64,000 nucleotides of DNA from an uncultured Porphyromonas sp. (lineage in GTDB: Bacteria > Bacteroidota > Bacteroidia > Bacteroidales > Porphyromonadaceae). The stretch is taken from positions 62,001 to 126,000 of the forward strand of contig NZ_CALHDW010000007.1 of NCBI RefSeq assembly GCF_938023125.1, read 5' to 3'. Below, piece by piece: positions 16,076-24,492 of this stretch (its first letter is position 1; each line of letters begins with the position of its first letter). Made by a program: the position numbers and the translations under genes. The notes below the pieces were generated by a model. It did not search any database and was not told the DNA's origin. It worked only from the letters and a program-made list of their open reading frames with translations.

Positions 16076-17624
16076 GGCTGTCACAAGCTATTTTCCGTAG
16101 TAAAGTCCCCATATCTACCTTTTGGGCGATTTCTTTGCGGAGATCTGTTATGGCAACTCTATGCTGCTCCATCGTGTCACGTTCTCGGATGGTAACAGTG
16201 TTGTCCTCCATTGTTTGGTTGTCAATAGTGATACAGTAGGGGGTCCCTATGGCATCTTGGCGACGATACCGCTTCCCAATGGAGTCTTTTTCGTCGTATT
16301 GGCAAGTAAAGTCGAAGCGAAGCTCACGTACCACTTCACGAGCCTTTTCGTCCAAGCCATCCTTGCGCACGAGCGGGAGTACCGCGAGTTTGATAGGAGC
16401 CAAGGCTGCGGGGAGGCGTAGTACGGTGCGCATCTCGCCATTTTCTGTAGGCTCTTCGCAGTAAGCACCACACATCAGGCTGAGGAATAGGCGGTCTACC
16501 CCGATAGAGGTTTCCACTACGTAGGGTATATAGCTTTCTCCTGTTTGAGGATCGAAGTAGCGGAGCTTTTTGCCGCTGAACTCCTCGTGACGGCTCAAAT
16601 CGTAGTTGGTACGGCTATGAATTCCTTCTACTTCTTTGAATCCGAATGGCATTTCGTACTCAATGTCTGTAGCCGCATTGGCATAGTGAGCCAGCTTTTC
16701 GTGGTCGTGATACCGGTATTTGCTGTCGCCCAGTCCGAGTGATTTGTGGAATGCCATACGTGTCTTTTTCCAGTACTCAAACCACTTCATCTCTTCGCCG
16801 GGGGCAACAAAGAACTGCATTTCCATCTGTTCAAACTCACGCATGCGGAAGATGAACTGACGGGCCACAATCTCATTGCGGAAGGCTTTCCCTATCTGAG
16901 CAATCCCAAAGGGGAGCTTCATGCGCCCTGTTTTCTGCACATTGAGGTAGTTGACAAAGATCCCTTGAGCCGTCTCCGGACGCAGATAGATCTTCGATGC
17001 ACCATCGGCTGTAGACCCCATCTCTGTGGCAAACATCAAATTGAATTGGCGCACCTCGGTCCAATTGCAGGTGCCGCTAATGGGGCAAACAATCTTTTTG
17101 TCTACGATGATGGCGCGGATTGCCTCAAGATCGTTGTCGTTGAGTGCTTTGGAGAATCGCTCTAGTGTTTCGTTTTTCTCGGCTAGATAGCCCTGTACTC
17201 TAGGATTGGTTTCGCGATAGAGTGCAGCATCAAAAGATTCTCCAAAACGCTTTGCAGCTTTTGCAACCTCCTTGTCGATTTTTTCGTCAAGCTTGGCCAG
17301 ATAGTCCTCGATTAGAATGTCGGCACGATAGCGTTTCTTCGAGTCCTTATTGTCGATAAGGGGGTCATTAAAAGCCTCCACATGCCCCGAGGCTTGCCAA
17401 ATCTTGGGGTGCATAAAGATGGCCGAGTCTATACCTACTACATTTTCGTGCAATAGAGTCATACTCTTCCACCAAAAGGCTTTTATATTATTCTTCAGCT
17501 CAACGCCATATTGCCCATAGTCGTACACTGCTCCCAACCCATCGTAAATCTCCGAAGAGGGGAATACAAATCCATATTCTTTGCAGTGGGATACTATTTT
17601 CTTGAAAAGATCTTCTTGAGCCAT
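16068..17624 (-). CDS. glyS: Glycyl-tRNA synthetase (class II, alpha2 type)
   Basis: This enzyme charges tRNA-Gly. At 518 residues it is the single-chain homodimeric form, not the alpha2beta2 form. Class II motifs are visible: RPETAQGIFVNY, FRNEIVARQFIFRMREFEQME, and YVVETSIGVDRLFLSL. The C-terminal anticodon-binding domain begins near APIKLAVLPL. It is the first gene of the eight-gene minus-strand unit and has a -7 box about 100 bp upstream. Confidence 0.97.
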   Translation of the reverse strand: MAQEDLFKKIVSHCKEYGFVFPSSEIYDGLGAVYDYGQYGVELKNNIKAFWWKSMTLLHENVVGIDSAIFMHPKIWQASGHVEAFNDPLIDNKDSKKRYRADILIEDYLAKLDEKIDKEVAKAAKRFGESFDAALYRETNPRVQGYLAEKNETLERFSKALNDNDLEAIRAIIVDKKIVCPISGTCNWTEVRQFNLMFATEMGSTADGASKIYLRPETAQGIFVNYLNVQKTGRMKLPFGIAQIGKAFRNEIVARQFIFRMREFEQMEMQFFVAPGEEMKWFEYWKKTRMAFHKSLGLGDSKYRYHDHEKLAHYANAATDIEYEMPFGFKEVEGIHSRTNYDLSRHEEFSGKKLRYFDPQTGESYIPYVVETSIGVDRLFLSLMCGAYCEEPTENGEMRTVLRLPAALAPIKLAVLPLVRKDGLDEKAREVVRELRFDFTCQYDEKDSIGKRYRRQDAIGTPYCITIDNQTMEDNTVTIRERDTMEQHRVAITDLRKEIAQKVDMGTLLRKIACDSHE

Positions 17625-17727
17625 TTATCCTATTCTATTTTATGAGTGTATTTTGTCGTCAATAAATCTCTCACTCCGCTCTATTTTTCTCACGCCGGGG
17701 TGAGACAAAAAACAAGAGTGCTGCCTG

Positions 17728-17735
17728 CAAAAGTA
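17728..17735 (-). promoter_or_regulatory. -7 box of the glyS unit
   Basis: CAAAAGTA reads TACTTTTG on the minus strand, a perfect TAnnTTTG match, 104 bp before the glyS ATG. A clear -33 element was not identified. The array at 17806-17940 lies 70 bp further upstream. Confidence 0.6.
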
Positions 17736-17805
17736 ATCATTTTGCACCAGATGGCAGGCCGAGTTGCCTAAACATGAGACGCACTGTGAAAGCGGAAAAA
17801 GAGGC

Positions 17806-17940
17806 AGGGTGGAATTTTTTCGGATTTAGGCCTACAACAAAAGATTTTTCAGCCAGTAAGAGGGGAGAATTTTGCCCAGAAAAGTTTCGATTTTCACCCT
17901 AGAAATTTTTCATTATCAGCCTGTCTCTTTTTCTTCTTTG
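17806..17940 (-). repeat. Degenerate array with period of about 22 nt (array 2)
   Basis: Unit boundaries fall at 17806, 17828, 17851, 17874, 17896 and 17918, with spacings 22, 23, 23, 22 and 22. Read on the minus strand the units begin AGGCTGATAAT, AGGGTGAAAATC, GGGCAAAATTC, GGCTGAAAAATC and AGGCCTAAATCC. Most end in a T-rich tract such as CTTTTCT. Each unit carries an A-run and a T-run about one helical turn apart. The array lies between the divergent glyS and the Tyr/Gly-rich gene. A weak plus-strand -7-like TATCTTTA sits at 17974. Confidence 0.6.
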
Positions 17941-18068
17941 GGCGCATTGTGTTTCTCAGTTGCGGGAATTGTGTATCTTTACCTGCGGATAGTGTCCTAG
18001 CATACTTAAACAAAAGTGTCTCTCCACTATCTAATACTAAAAAGTAAAGAGGCAGAGTCGGTGTCTCT

Positions 18069-18089
18069 AGTTCTCCGGGCGGGAGAACT
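18069..18089 (+). promoter_or_regulatory. Leader hairpin before the Tyr/Gly-rich gene
   Basis: AGTTCTCC pairs perfectly with GGAGAACT (18069-18076 with 18082-18089) around GGGCG, 50 bp upstream of the start codon. No T-tract follows, so it is more likely an mRNA leader structure than a terminator. Confidence 0.4.
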
Positions 18090-18138
18090 GCTACCAATAA
18101 GTAAAAAGACGAACATCAACACTTTAATTATACGAACT

Positions 18139-19707
18139 ATGAAACGAAACAGATGGCTAATCCTTATGGGGATAGCAGCTTTGGCAATGACCTCTGCATC
18201 AGCCCAAAATGATTGGGATTTTGATGACATCTACAACAATCAGAAGCAGGTGCAGGAGCAGCGTAAGGCTATCTCAGCTCGTGAGAAGGCAGAACGCGAG
18301 AGAATTGCGAAAGAGCGCAGACAACGCGAAGAAGAATGGGCTCGTGCCAATAGAGAAAACTCTCGCTACGCAAACGATAATTACGAGGATGAATATGACC
18401 AAGATGAGTATTATGACGACTCTTCGGATCGGGATATTGATGCCTACAACCGAAGAGGGGATGCAAAGGACTCTTCGTCTGGTCGCTCTATAAAGAGAGG
18501 AAACAATACATCGAAGCAATATGCCTCTAGAGAAAGAGGGCGTAGCTACAAAAATCGCTCACGCTCCTCTCGTGGGTATTATGCCGATCGCATTGCACGA
18601 TTCCACGATCCCGCTACTATCGTTATAGAGAATGGGAATAGTATCGTCATATATACAGACGACGATTACTACGGATATGGCTACGACTATGATCAGTACT
18701 ACTCCGGTGGAGGAGATATAAACATTTATCTGGGTGTAGGTAGTGGCTATGGCTACGGCTACGGCTCGTCTTACTATGGCGGCTATCCCGGTTATTACTA
18801 TCCTTGGTACTCGCCTTGGTATAGCGATCCCTTCTGGTACTCGGCATGGTATGGCCCCTATTATTCTCGCTACCGCAGATATGGCTGGTGGGGATACAGC
18901 TCTTGGGGCTGGGGTTGGGGCTCCTCTTGGGGCTACTACAGCGATCCCTACTATGCTTGGAATAGTGGCTACCACCAAGGTTTTGTAGATGGTTATTATA
19001 GCGGATATTATGGTAGTGGTTACGGCTACGATCCCTATGTTGGTTCTTATTACCACTCGGTAAATCGTACCCCTAATGGCCGTCGCAACAACGAGTACTA
19101 TGGAGGCTCATATAATAGCTCTCGCAATAACAATGGCTCTGTAACGAGCACAGCTAGCTCCAACCGACAGCTCTCCGATCGTGAAGCGCGTCGCATAGAA
19201 GCGATAAACGAAACAAGAGGAAATTATTGGACGGAAAATACTAATCGTGTAACCGATAATACGGCATACAATCCTAGAGATTATCGTCCCTCTCGATCGG
19301 GCAACGCTCGTGGTTCTTATGGTGAAGACTCCCGCACGAACAATTCTCGTGTATCTACGGATGAGCCCATGCGCCATCGTACCGAAGGCATTACCGAACG
19401 TCCCGCACGTCGTGGTACATACGAAGAAACAACACCGCAACGGATCGACCGCTCGCAGCAACGTATAGAGCAACGAGATGTACCCTCTCGCTCGCAGAGA
19501 AGTCAATACGAGTCTTACCAACCTCAGCGCAGAGGCTCTTACGATACACCTTCTGAGCCAAGACGTAGTAGCTCTTCTTCTCAGCAAACCATACAGCAGT
19601 ATCGTTCGTTTGATCCGGGCTCTTCTTCACAGAGTAGTGGCGGTAGCTCTTCTCGTGGTAGCTATGATGGAGGCGGTTCTTCCTCATCTTCTCGAGGACG
19701 TCGCTAA
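18139..19707 (+). CDS. Exported Tyr/Gly/Trp-rich low-complexity protein
   Basis: From the ATG at 18139 this is a 522-residue protein not matched to a named family. A signal peptide (residues 1-23, ending ASAQ) is followed by a charged coiled-coil stretch (about 35-75, KAISAREKAERERIAKERR) and an acidic Tyr/Asp segment. Next comes an Arg/Ser patch. The central region, about residues 180-320, is dominated by Tyr, Gly, Ser, Trp and Pro (for example YGYGYGSSYYGGYPGYYY). A 180-residue Ser/Arg/Gln-rich tail closes it. The composition suggests a surface or envelope-associated disordered protein. It heads a plus-strand group with a FadL-type porin and cdd. The frame extends upstream, but only from here is there a signal peptide. 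Confidence 0.8.
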   Translation: MKRNRWLILMGIAALAMTSASAQNDWDFDDIYNNQKQVQEQRKAISAREKAERERIAKERRQREEEWARANRENSRYANDNYEDEYDQDEYYDDSSDRDIDAYNRRGDAKDSSSGRSIKRGNNTSKQYASRERGRSYKNRSRSSRGYYADRIARFHDPATIVIENGNSIVIYTDDDYYGYGYDYDQYYSGGGDINIYLGVGSGYGYGYGSSYYGGYPGYYYPWYSPWYSDPFWYSAWYGPYYSRYRRYGWWGYSSWGWGWGSSWGYYSDPYYAWNSGYHQGFVDGYYSGYYGSGYGYDPYVGSYYHSVNRTPNGRRNNEYYGGSYNSSRNNNGSVTSTASSNRQLSDREARRIEAINETRGNYWTENTNRVTDNTAYNPRDYRPSRSGNARGSYGEDSRTNNSRVSTDEPMRHRTEGITERPARRGTYEETTPQRIDRSQQRIEQRDVPSRSQRSQYESYQPQRRGSYDTPSEPRRSSSSSQQTIQQYRSFDPGSSSQSSGGSSSRGSYDGGGSSSSSRGRR

Positions 19708-19764
19708 GCATTCGAAGGATATATCCGCAGAAATAGACAAACACCAATACAACATACATAGATC

Positions 19765-21453
19765 ATGAATGGACTTTTGAAAATGTATTTAGGGATCGTA
19801 GCTTGCTCTCTCCTGGGGGTGGGCTCGATCCATGCACAGAGTGAGACGGATGCTTTTTCTCTAAGTAGAACAGAGACAGATGGGACGGCTCGCTTTCAGG
19901 CTATGGGGGGGGCATTTGCTGCCCTGGGAGGTGATCTCTCATCTATATCTCAGAACCCCGCAGGTGGAGCCGTCTTCCACAAATCGGAAATGTCGATGAC
20001 TCTCGGTTTTGACAACCGTGCCACAACCGCCCATTGGTATAATCAGGAATCGAGGCAGAGCCGCAGTAACGTAAAGATGCCGCAGATAGGTTATGTTTCT
20101 TCTTACTACGATGCCTCTACCGGCAATGGCTTTACGTTTGCCATTAACCGCAATAGAGTGATTCGCTTCGACCGAGATTTTTCCGCAGAAACAAACCCTG
20201 AGGGTACTCTCCTCGACTATAATGGCGTTAAGGGCATTCCCTTTTCTATTGCAGACTATACGGGCTTGATCACTCCCGAAAACCTACGTTATGATAGTTT
20301 TTACGACCCTCAAAAAGGTGGACTCTACGATGCCAATGCTTCGTGGATGACGATCCTTGGTTATGAGGCCGGTTTTATCAATCCGGGTGCTGGAGGAGCA
20401 GGCCCTTATGTCACGAACTTCTATTACCCCGATGGATCGGGTTCTAAGGTTCCCTTTGGTCCCAAACGTGCTACCTTACAGATGCAGGAGAGAGGCTATA
20501 TGCATTCCTACGACTTCAACTTTGGGTATAACTGGGGCGATCGTTACTATCTAGGTGCATCTCTCAAGTACACTTCTGTAGAGAAGCAACTCGTTTCACT
20601 CTATGGAGAAGACTTTTCGTACAACGACTATCTTGAGCTTTACAACGAACTCATGACCACGGGGAGTGGCTTTGGTCTCAGTGTGGGTACGATCTTGCGC
20701 CCAACTGATGGGTTGCGGATTGGTCTTGCTTACCATTCTCCCACATGGCTTTCGCTGGTAGATCGCTACTACGCTACGGCCAAAACCCATTACACATCGC
20801 TATCGAATGATGGTTCTCACGTAAATAAAGTGTACCAACTGGAGGGAAAAACGCCTAAGCCTAAGGGTAGCAATTCCTATTCTATCATTACTCCCAGCAG
20901 ATTTGTAGTTGGGCTCGCCTATACATTTGGCAATAGGGGGCTCATTAGCGTAGATTACGACTTGATGCCTTATAGCTGGATGAGGATTAAATTCCCGGGA
21001 TCGACATCCGCAAGTTTGGATAATAGAGCCATTGAGTCTCACTATGGATTGCAACACACTGTGCGTGTAGGGGGCGAAGTGCGTGTATTACCTGCGCTTA
21101 GCTTGCGTTTGGGTGGGGCCTATTCTACCACTCCTATGAAGGCGGGTAATGGACTTACCACCTTCGAGGGCAGTAGTCAAACCCCGATACTCGTAGCAGG
21201 TACTTTGCCTCATTATAGCATTCAAAAGGTGCAGTGGCTCTTTGGTGGAGGGGTTGGATATCGTTTCTCCAAGAGTTTCTATATGGATGCCGCTCTCGTG
21301 AGAACTCAGAACGATAGCTATGTTTATGCCTTCCCGATGTTGTCGGATCGCAATGGAGATCCTCTCAAGTCGGATGTTTTTGCTACCCCCAATGCGATAA
21401 AGCTCTCGAACAGCAACATTCGCGCAACAATCACCTTTGGTTATAAATTCTGA
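19765..21453 (+). CDS. OmpP1/FadL/TodX-type outer-membrane protein
   Basis: This 562-residue beta-barrel protein has a signal peptide (residues 1-24, ending SIHAQ). It has the N-terminal ARFQAMGGAFAALGGDLSSI and SQNPAGGAVF, which match the OMPP1/FadL/TodX hatch region. The C-terminus ends in a barrel strand with final Phe (IRATITFGYKF). Homologues transport hydrophobic compounds across the outer membrane; the substrate here is unknown. It lies 57 bp after the Tyr/Gly-rich gene and 12 bp before cdd. Confidence 0.88.
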   Translation: MNGLLKMYLGIVACSLLGVGSIHAQSETDAFSLSRTETDGTARFQAMGGAFAALGGDLSSISQNPAGGAVFHKSEMSMTLGFDNRATTAHWYNQESRQSRSNVKMPQIGYVSSYYDASTGNGFTFAINRNRVIRFDRDFSAETNPEGTLLDYNGVKGIPFSIADYTGLITPENLRYDSFYDPQKGGLYDANASWMTILGYEAGFINPGAGGAGPYVTNFYYPDGSGSKVPFGPKRATLQMQERGYMHSYDFNFGYNWGDRYYLGASLKYTSVEKQLVSLYGEDFSYNDYLELYNELMTTGSGFGLSVGTILRPTDGLRIGLAYHSPTWLSLVDRYYATAKTHYTSLSNDGSHVNKVYQLEGKTPKPKGSNSYSIITPSRFVVGLAYTFGNRGLISVDYDLMPYSWMRIKFPGSTSASLDNRAIESHYGLQHTVRVGGEVRVLPALSLRLGGAYSTTPMKAGNGLTTFEGSSQTPILVAGTLPHYSIQKVQWLFGGGVGYRFSKSFYMDAALVRTQNDSYVYAFPMLSDRNGDPLKSDVFATPNAIKLSNSNIRATITFGYKF

Positions 21454-21465
21454 TCCCCTATAACA

Positions 21466-21939
21466 ATGCACACGCTGTCCATTCCTTACGAACGAATCCA
21501 ACGAAAAGACTTCGATGCCACGCTCCTTCGCTTGGAGGAGGCTGCCGTGGAGGCCGCTCGTAATGCCTATGCTCCCTATAGCCGCTTTCGAGTAGGGGCT
21601 GCTCTTCTGCTCTCTAATGGCGTAGTCGTAGTGGGGAGCAATCAAGAGAATGCCGCCTATCCCTCGGGCTTGTGTGCTGAGCGTACGGCTCTTTTTGCAG
21701 CCGGAGCGCAGTATCCCGATGAGGCTGTGGAGATCCTATTGTTGGTCGCCTTTAGCGAAGAGAATAGAGTAGAGAGCATAACTCCCTGTGGGGCCTGTCG
21801 TCAGGTACTTGCGGAGACAAGTAGTAGGCATCAGAAGCCTTTTAAGGTAGTTATGGCAGGCAAGGAACAAGCCCTCGTACTCCATGATAATAGAGGACTC
21901 TTGCCCTTCGCTTTCGATGGCAGCGACCTGCCCGAATAG
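21466..21939 (+). CDS. cdd: Cytidine deaminase
   Basis: This enzyme deaminates cytidine and deoxycytidine to uridine in pyrimidine salvage. At 157 residues it is the small homotetrameric type. The zinc and catalytic motifs are complete: C70-A-E72 and PCGAC (C108, C111). SRFRVGAALLL and NQENAAYPSGLCAER complete the active site. It is the last gene of the plus-strand group and is followed by a strong terminator. upp, elsewhere in the window, belongs to the same salvage network. Confidence 0.96.
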   Translation: MHTLSIPYERIQRKDFDATLLRLEEAAVEAARNAYAPYSRFRVGAALLLSNGVVVVGSNQENAAYPSGLCAERTALFAAGAQYPDEAVEILLLVAFSEENRVESITPCGACRQVLAETSSRHQKPFKVVMAGKEQALVLHDNRGLLPFAFDGSDLPE

Positions 21940-21961
21940 ATACAAAACCTAGATCCGTACT

Positions 21962-22004
21962 AAAAGGTTGGCTTCTCTTTCCCTTTTGAGAGGCCAACCT
22001 TTTT
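21962..22004 (+). terminator. Terminator after cdd
   Basis: AAAAGGTTGGCTTCTC pairs with GAGAGGCCAACCTTTT (one G-T wobble) around CTTTCCCTTTT-type sequence, with a T-run and TCTA following. It lies about 25 bp after the cdd stop. Confidence 0.92.
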
Positions 22005-22083
22005 CTATCGATAGGGTCTATTGTTTTTCTACTTAAACAACAATGGAAGGAGAAAATATGATTGGTAAGAAATCTTTTAGAGA

Positions 22084-22638
22084 ATGAGTTGTATGGTATA
22101 TATACTTTTATTGCGAGGTGTCAATGTGGGCGGAAAACACAAAGTCTCCATGGGTGATTTGAAAAAAATACTTTCGGATGAGGGATTTGAAGGTGTTGAT
22201 TCGTACATTAATAGTGGAAATTTGTTTTTCAAAAGTGTTCAAAGTCTTGAAAGTTGCATCTCAACGATAGCAGATGCATTAGAAAGAAATTATGACTTTC
22301 CCATTCCTTTTGCTTTGATTAGCAAGGAAGATTATTTAGAAGAAAGAGCGGATTTACCTAGTTGGTGGGGGGAAGATTTAGCAAGAAAGGATGTCCTTTT
22401 TATACCCAATCAAGTTGAAAAATCAGTCATTGTAGATTTTATAACCCAATCAGAATTTTGCAACGAGATAGTTTATATCGGTAGAAATGCGATATTTTGG
22501 GGAAAGTATGATGAGGCTGAATACCTGAAAACCACATATCATAGGAAACTGATGAAACAAGATTTCTATAAGTACATTACAATCCGAAATGGGAAGACGT
22601 ATGAAAAGATAGCGGAGATTCTTGAAGAAAAGGAATAG
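22084..22638 (+). CDS. DUF1697 domain protein
   Basis: This 184-residue protein matches the DUF1697 family: YILLLRGVNVGGKHKVSM at the start, SYINSGNLFF, and the C-terminal TTYHRKLMKQDFYKYITIRN followed by a TYEKI motif. The function is unknown; these small soluble proteins are widespread and patchily distributed. Base composition is clearly more A/T rich than neighbouring genes and codons end mostly in A or T, suggesting recent acquisition. A 9-codon frame (22058-22087) with a strong Shine-Dalgarno AAGGAGAA ends in TGA overlapping this ATG, hinting at translational coupling. ATG at 22093 is an alternative start. Confidence 0.88.
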   Translation: MSCMVYILLLRGVNVGGKHKVSMGDLKKILSDEGFEGVDSYINSGNLFFKSVQSLESCISTIADALERNYDFPIPFALISKEDYLEERADLPSWWGEDLARKDVLFIPNQVEKSVIVDFITQSEFCNEIVYIGRNAIFWGKYDEAEYLKTTYHRKLMKQDFYKYITIRNGKTYEKIAEILEEKE

Positions 22639-22693
22639 TCGGTAATCAAGATATATAGCGGTGTAAATTAAGCTGCAAATGGCCTTTTTCTCG

Positions 22694-22836
22694 AAAGCTC
22701 ATTAGGAATCCGGCAAAAGCTCATTAGCTTTACACGAAAAGCTCATTAGGAATCCGACAAAAGCTCATTAGCTTTTTCCTGAAAGCTCATTAGGAATTAG
22801 ATGAAAGCTCATTAGCTTTTTGCGACAAGTCAATTA
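22694..22836 (+). repeat. 22-bp tandem repeat, six copies plus a degenerate seventh
   Basis: The core AAAGCTCATTAG starts at 22694, 22716, 22738, 22760, 22782 and 22804, an exact 22-bp period. A decayed copy (CAAGTCAATTA) is at 22826. Units alternate between cores followed by GAATCC- or GAATTA-like ends and cores followed by CTTT, so a 44-bp dimer is repeated three times. AGCTCATTAGCT and its complement give each dimer local inverted symmetry. There are no unique spacers of CRISPR size. It lies in the convergent gap between the DUF1697 gene and mlaF. Confidence 0.92.
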
Positions 22837-22881
22837 CCCTTGTAATAGGTCCTCCAGAGAGAGCTTCCTTTTGACAAGGAA

Positions 22882-22919
22882 GGGCCGGCACTTTTATCAT
22901 AAGTGTCGACCCTTTTCTT
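22882..22919 (+). terminator. Probable bidirectional terminator between DUF1697 gene and mlaF
   Basis: GGGCCGGCACTT pairs with AAGTGTCGACCC (11 of 12 positions, one wobble) around a TTATCAT loop (22882-22893 with 22901-22912), followed by TTTTCTT. On the minus strand it lies about 85 bp beyond the mlaF stop. The rest of 22837-22998 shows nothing more. Confidence 0.75.
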
Positions 22920-22998
22920 ACGTCTTTCTCGACTTGGTCCGGAGCTACGCTCCCGAGCCTATTTGTTCTGTTGCTTCCTTCTCCTAGTGGGGCGTGGG

Positions 22999-23715
22999 TT
23001 ACAAGATAAACCGCTTTATTTCGGGTGTCCCCATCTTTTCGATATCGCTAGCGGGGCCCTCCCAGTTTTTCTCCCCATGGTAGAGGTAAACGATATTCTC
23101 ACCGATATTGTGCACCGAGTTCATGTCGTGCGTATTGATGACGGTCGTTATCTCAAACTCTTTGGTTAGGTCGTGGATGAGTTGGTCTATTTGCCCGCCG
23201 GTCTTAGGGTCTAGGCCTGAGTTGGGTTCGTCACAGAAGAGGTATTTGGGTTTTGTTACCAAGGCTCGAGCAAGGGCAGCACGCTTCATCATACCGCCAC
23301 TTATCTCAGATGGGAATTTGTTAGCGGCATCTGCTAGTCCCACTTTCTTGAGGTATTCTTTGGCTATGGATCGGCGAGTCTTGAGAGACTTACGGAGAAA
23401 CATATCCAAGGGGAACTGTACGTTCTCCAAGACTGTCATGCTATCGAATAGTGCCGACCCCTGAAACATAACTCCCATCTTGCGGTAGAGTTGCTTCCGC
23501 TTCTCTTTATCGAGCTGAAGGACACTCTCCCCATCAAAGAGAATCTCTCCACTGGTGGGGATGATTAGCCCGATGAGTGACTTTAACAACACCGTCTTAC
23601 CGGCACCACTTTTTCCGATGATCAGGTTGGTAGTGGCACTCTTGAAGACGACCGAAACCCCCTTGAGGACCTGCTTATCCTCAAACTCTTTGACAAGATT
23701 CTTTACTTCTATCAT
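22999..23715 (-). CDS. mlaF: MlaF-type ABC transporter ATPase
   Basis: This is the ATP-binding subunit of the phospholipid/lipid-asymmetry (Mla-type) ABC system. At 238 residues it has Walker A GKSGAGKT (34-41), the signature ISGGMMKRAALARAL, Walker B YLFCDEPNSGLDP, and a switch histidine in VINTHDM. The permease mlaE is immediately upstream (6-bp gap). No MCE-domain (MlaD) gene follows, so that subunit must be encoded elsewhere. Confidence 0.92.
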   Translation of the reverse strand: MIEVKNLVKEFEDKQVLKGVSVVFKSATTNLIIGKSGAGKTVLLKSLIGLIIPTSGEILFDGESVLQLDKEKRKQLYRKMGVMFQGSALFDSMTVLENVQFPLDMFLRKSLKTRRSIAKEYLKKVGLADAANKFPSEISGGMMKRAALARALVTKPKYLFCDEPNSGLDPKTGGQIDQLIHDLTKEFEITTVINTHDMNSVHNIGENIVYLYHGEKNWEGPASDIEKMGTPEIKRFIL

Positions 23716-23721
23716 AGTTCG

Positions 23722-24492
23722 TTAGATGAGCAATAGGTTAGTGAGTAATACGTCGGCCAGAAGGATGAGCACACTGTTTGTTACCACAGCATTGGTACTT
23801 GCCACCCCTACACCTAAGGCACCTCCCTTTACATTGTAGCCGAAGTAACTAGAGCCGGAGGTGATAATGAAGGCATACACAAGGCTCTTGATGATGGAGT
23901 AGAGCACGTTGTAGGGATTGAAGTAGAGCTGCATTCCATACTCAAAGTCTTCTGCCGTGAGAGAGGGAGTTAGGAAGGTTGCCAAGAATCCGCCCCCAAT
24001 AGCCGTAGCCATACTGATGATGGAGAGCACGGGGATAAAGAGCAGAAGTCCCACAATCTTTGGAAGGATTAAGAAGTTCGCCGAGTTGATCCCCATCACT
24101 TCTAGGGCGTCAATTTGCTCTGTCACCCTCATGGTCCCGAGCTCAGATGCTATACTCGACCCGATCTTACCCGCCAGGATAAGACACATAATGGAGGAGG
24201 AAAACTCGAGCAATACGATCTCCCTCGTGGAGTAACCAATCGTAAAGCGAGGGATCATGGGGGAGCTCATGTTGATGGCAAGCTGTATGGTAATAACCGT
24301 ACCTATAAAGAAGGAGATAATCATTACAATAAGAATGGAGTCTAGTCCAATCTTGGATATCTCACGTACTAGTTGCTTGAAAAACATGCTCCAGCGAGCA
24401 GGGCGAGTGAAAACCTGTCGCATCAGTAGGGTATATTCCCCAACAGCTCGGAAGGAGGCGGTGAATTTTCCCAGTAATCTTGTTGTGATCAT
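23722..24492 (-). CDS. mlaE: MlaE-type ABC transporter permease
   Basis: This is the inner-membrane permease of the lipid-transport ABC system. At 256 residues it has about five to six hydrophobic segments. The MlaE hallmark region includes the amphipathic SSIASELGTMRVTEQIDALE, the site that contacts the ATPase. Its ATG overlaps the thiL stop by 4 bp (ATGA), and mlaF follows 6 bp later. Confidence 0.93.
   Translation of the reverse strand: MITTRLLGKFTASFRAVGEYTLLMRQVFTRPARWSMFFKQLVREISKIGLDSILIVMIISFFIGTVITIQLAINMSSPMIPRFTIGYSTREIVLLEFSSSIMCLILAGKIGSSIASELGTMRVTEQIDALEVMGINSANFLILPKIVGLLLFIPVLSIISMATAIGGGFLATFLTPSLTAEDFEYGMQLYFNPYNVLYSIIKSLVYAFIITSGSSYFGYNVKGGALGVGVASTNAVVTNSVLILLADVLLTNLLLI

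Noticed and set aside
18559..19056. Hydrophobic frame antisense to the Tyr/Gly-rich gene
   Set aside because: Ile/Val-rich translation is the expected reverse complement of Tyr/Gly codons; no start signals.
22694..22836. CRISPR array
   Set aside because: Repeats abut every 22 bp with no unique spacers, and no cas genes are near.
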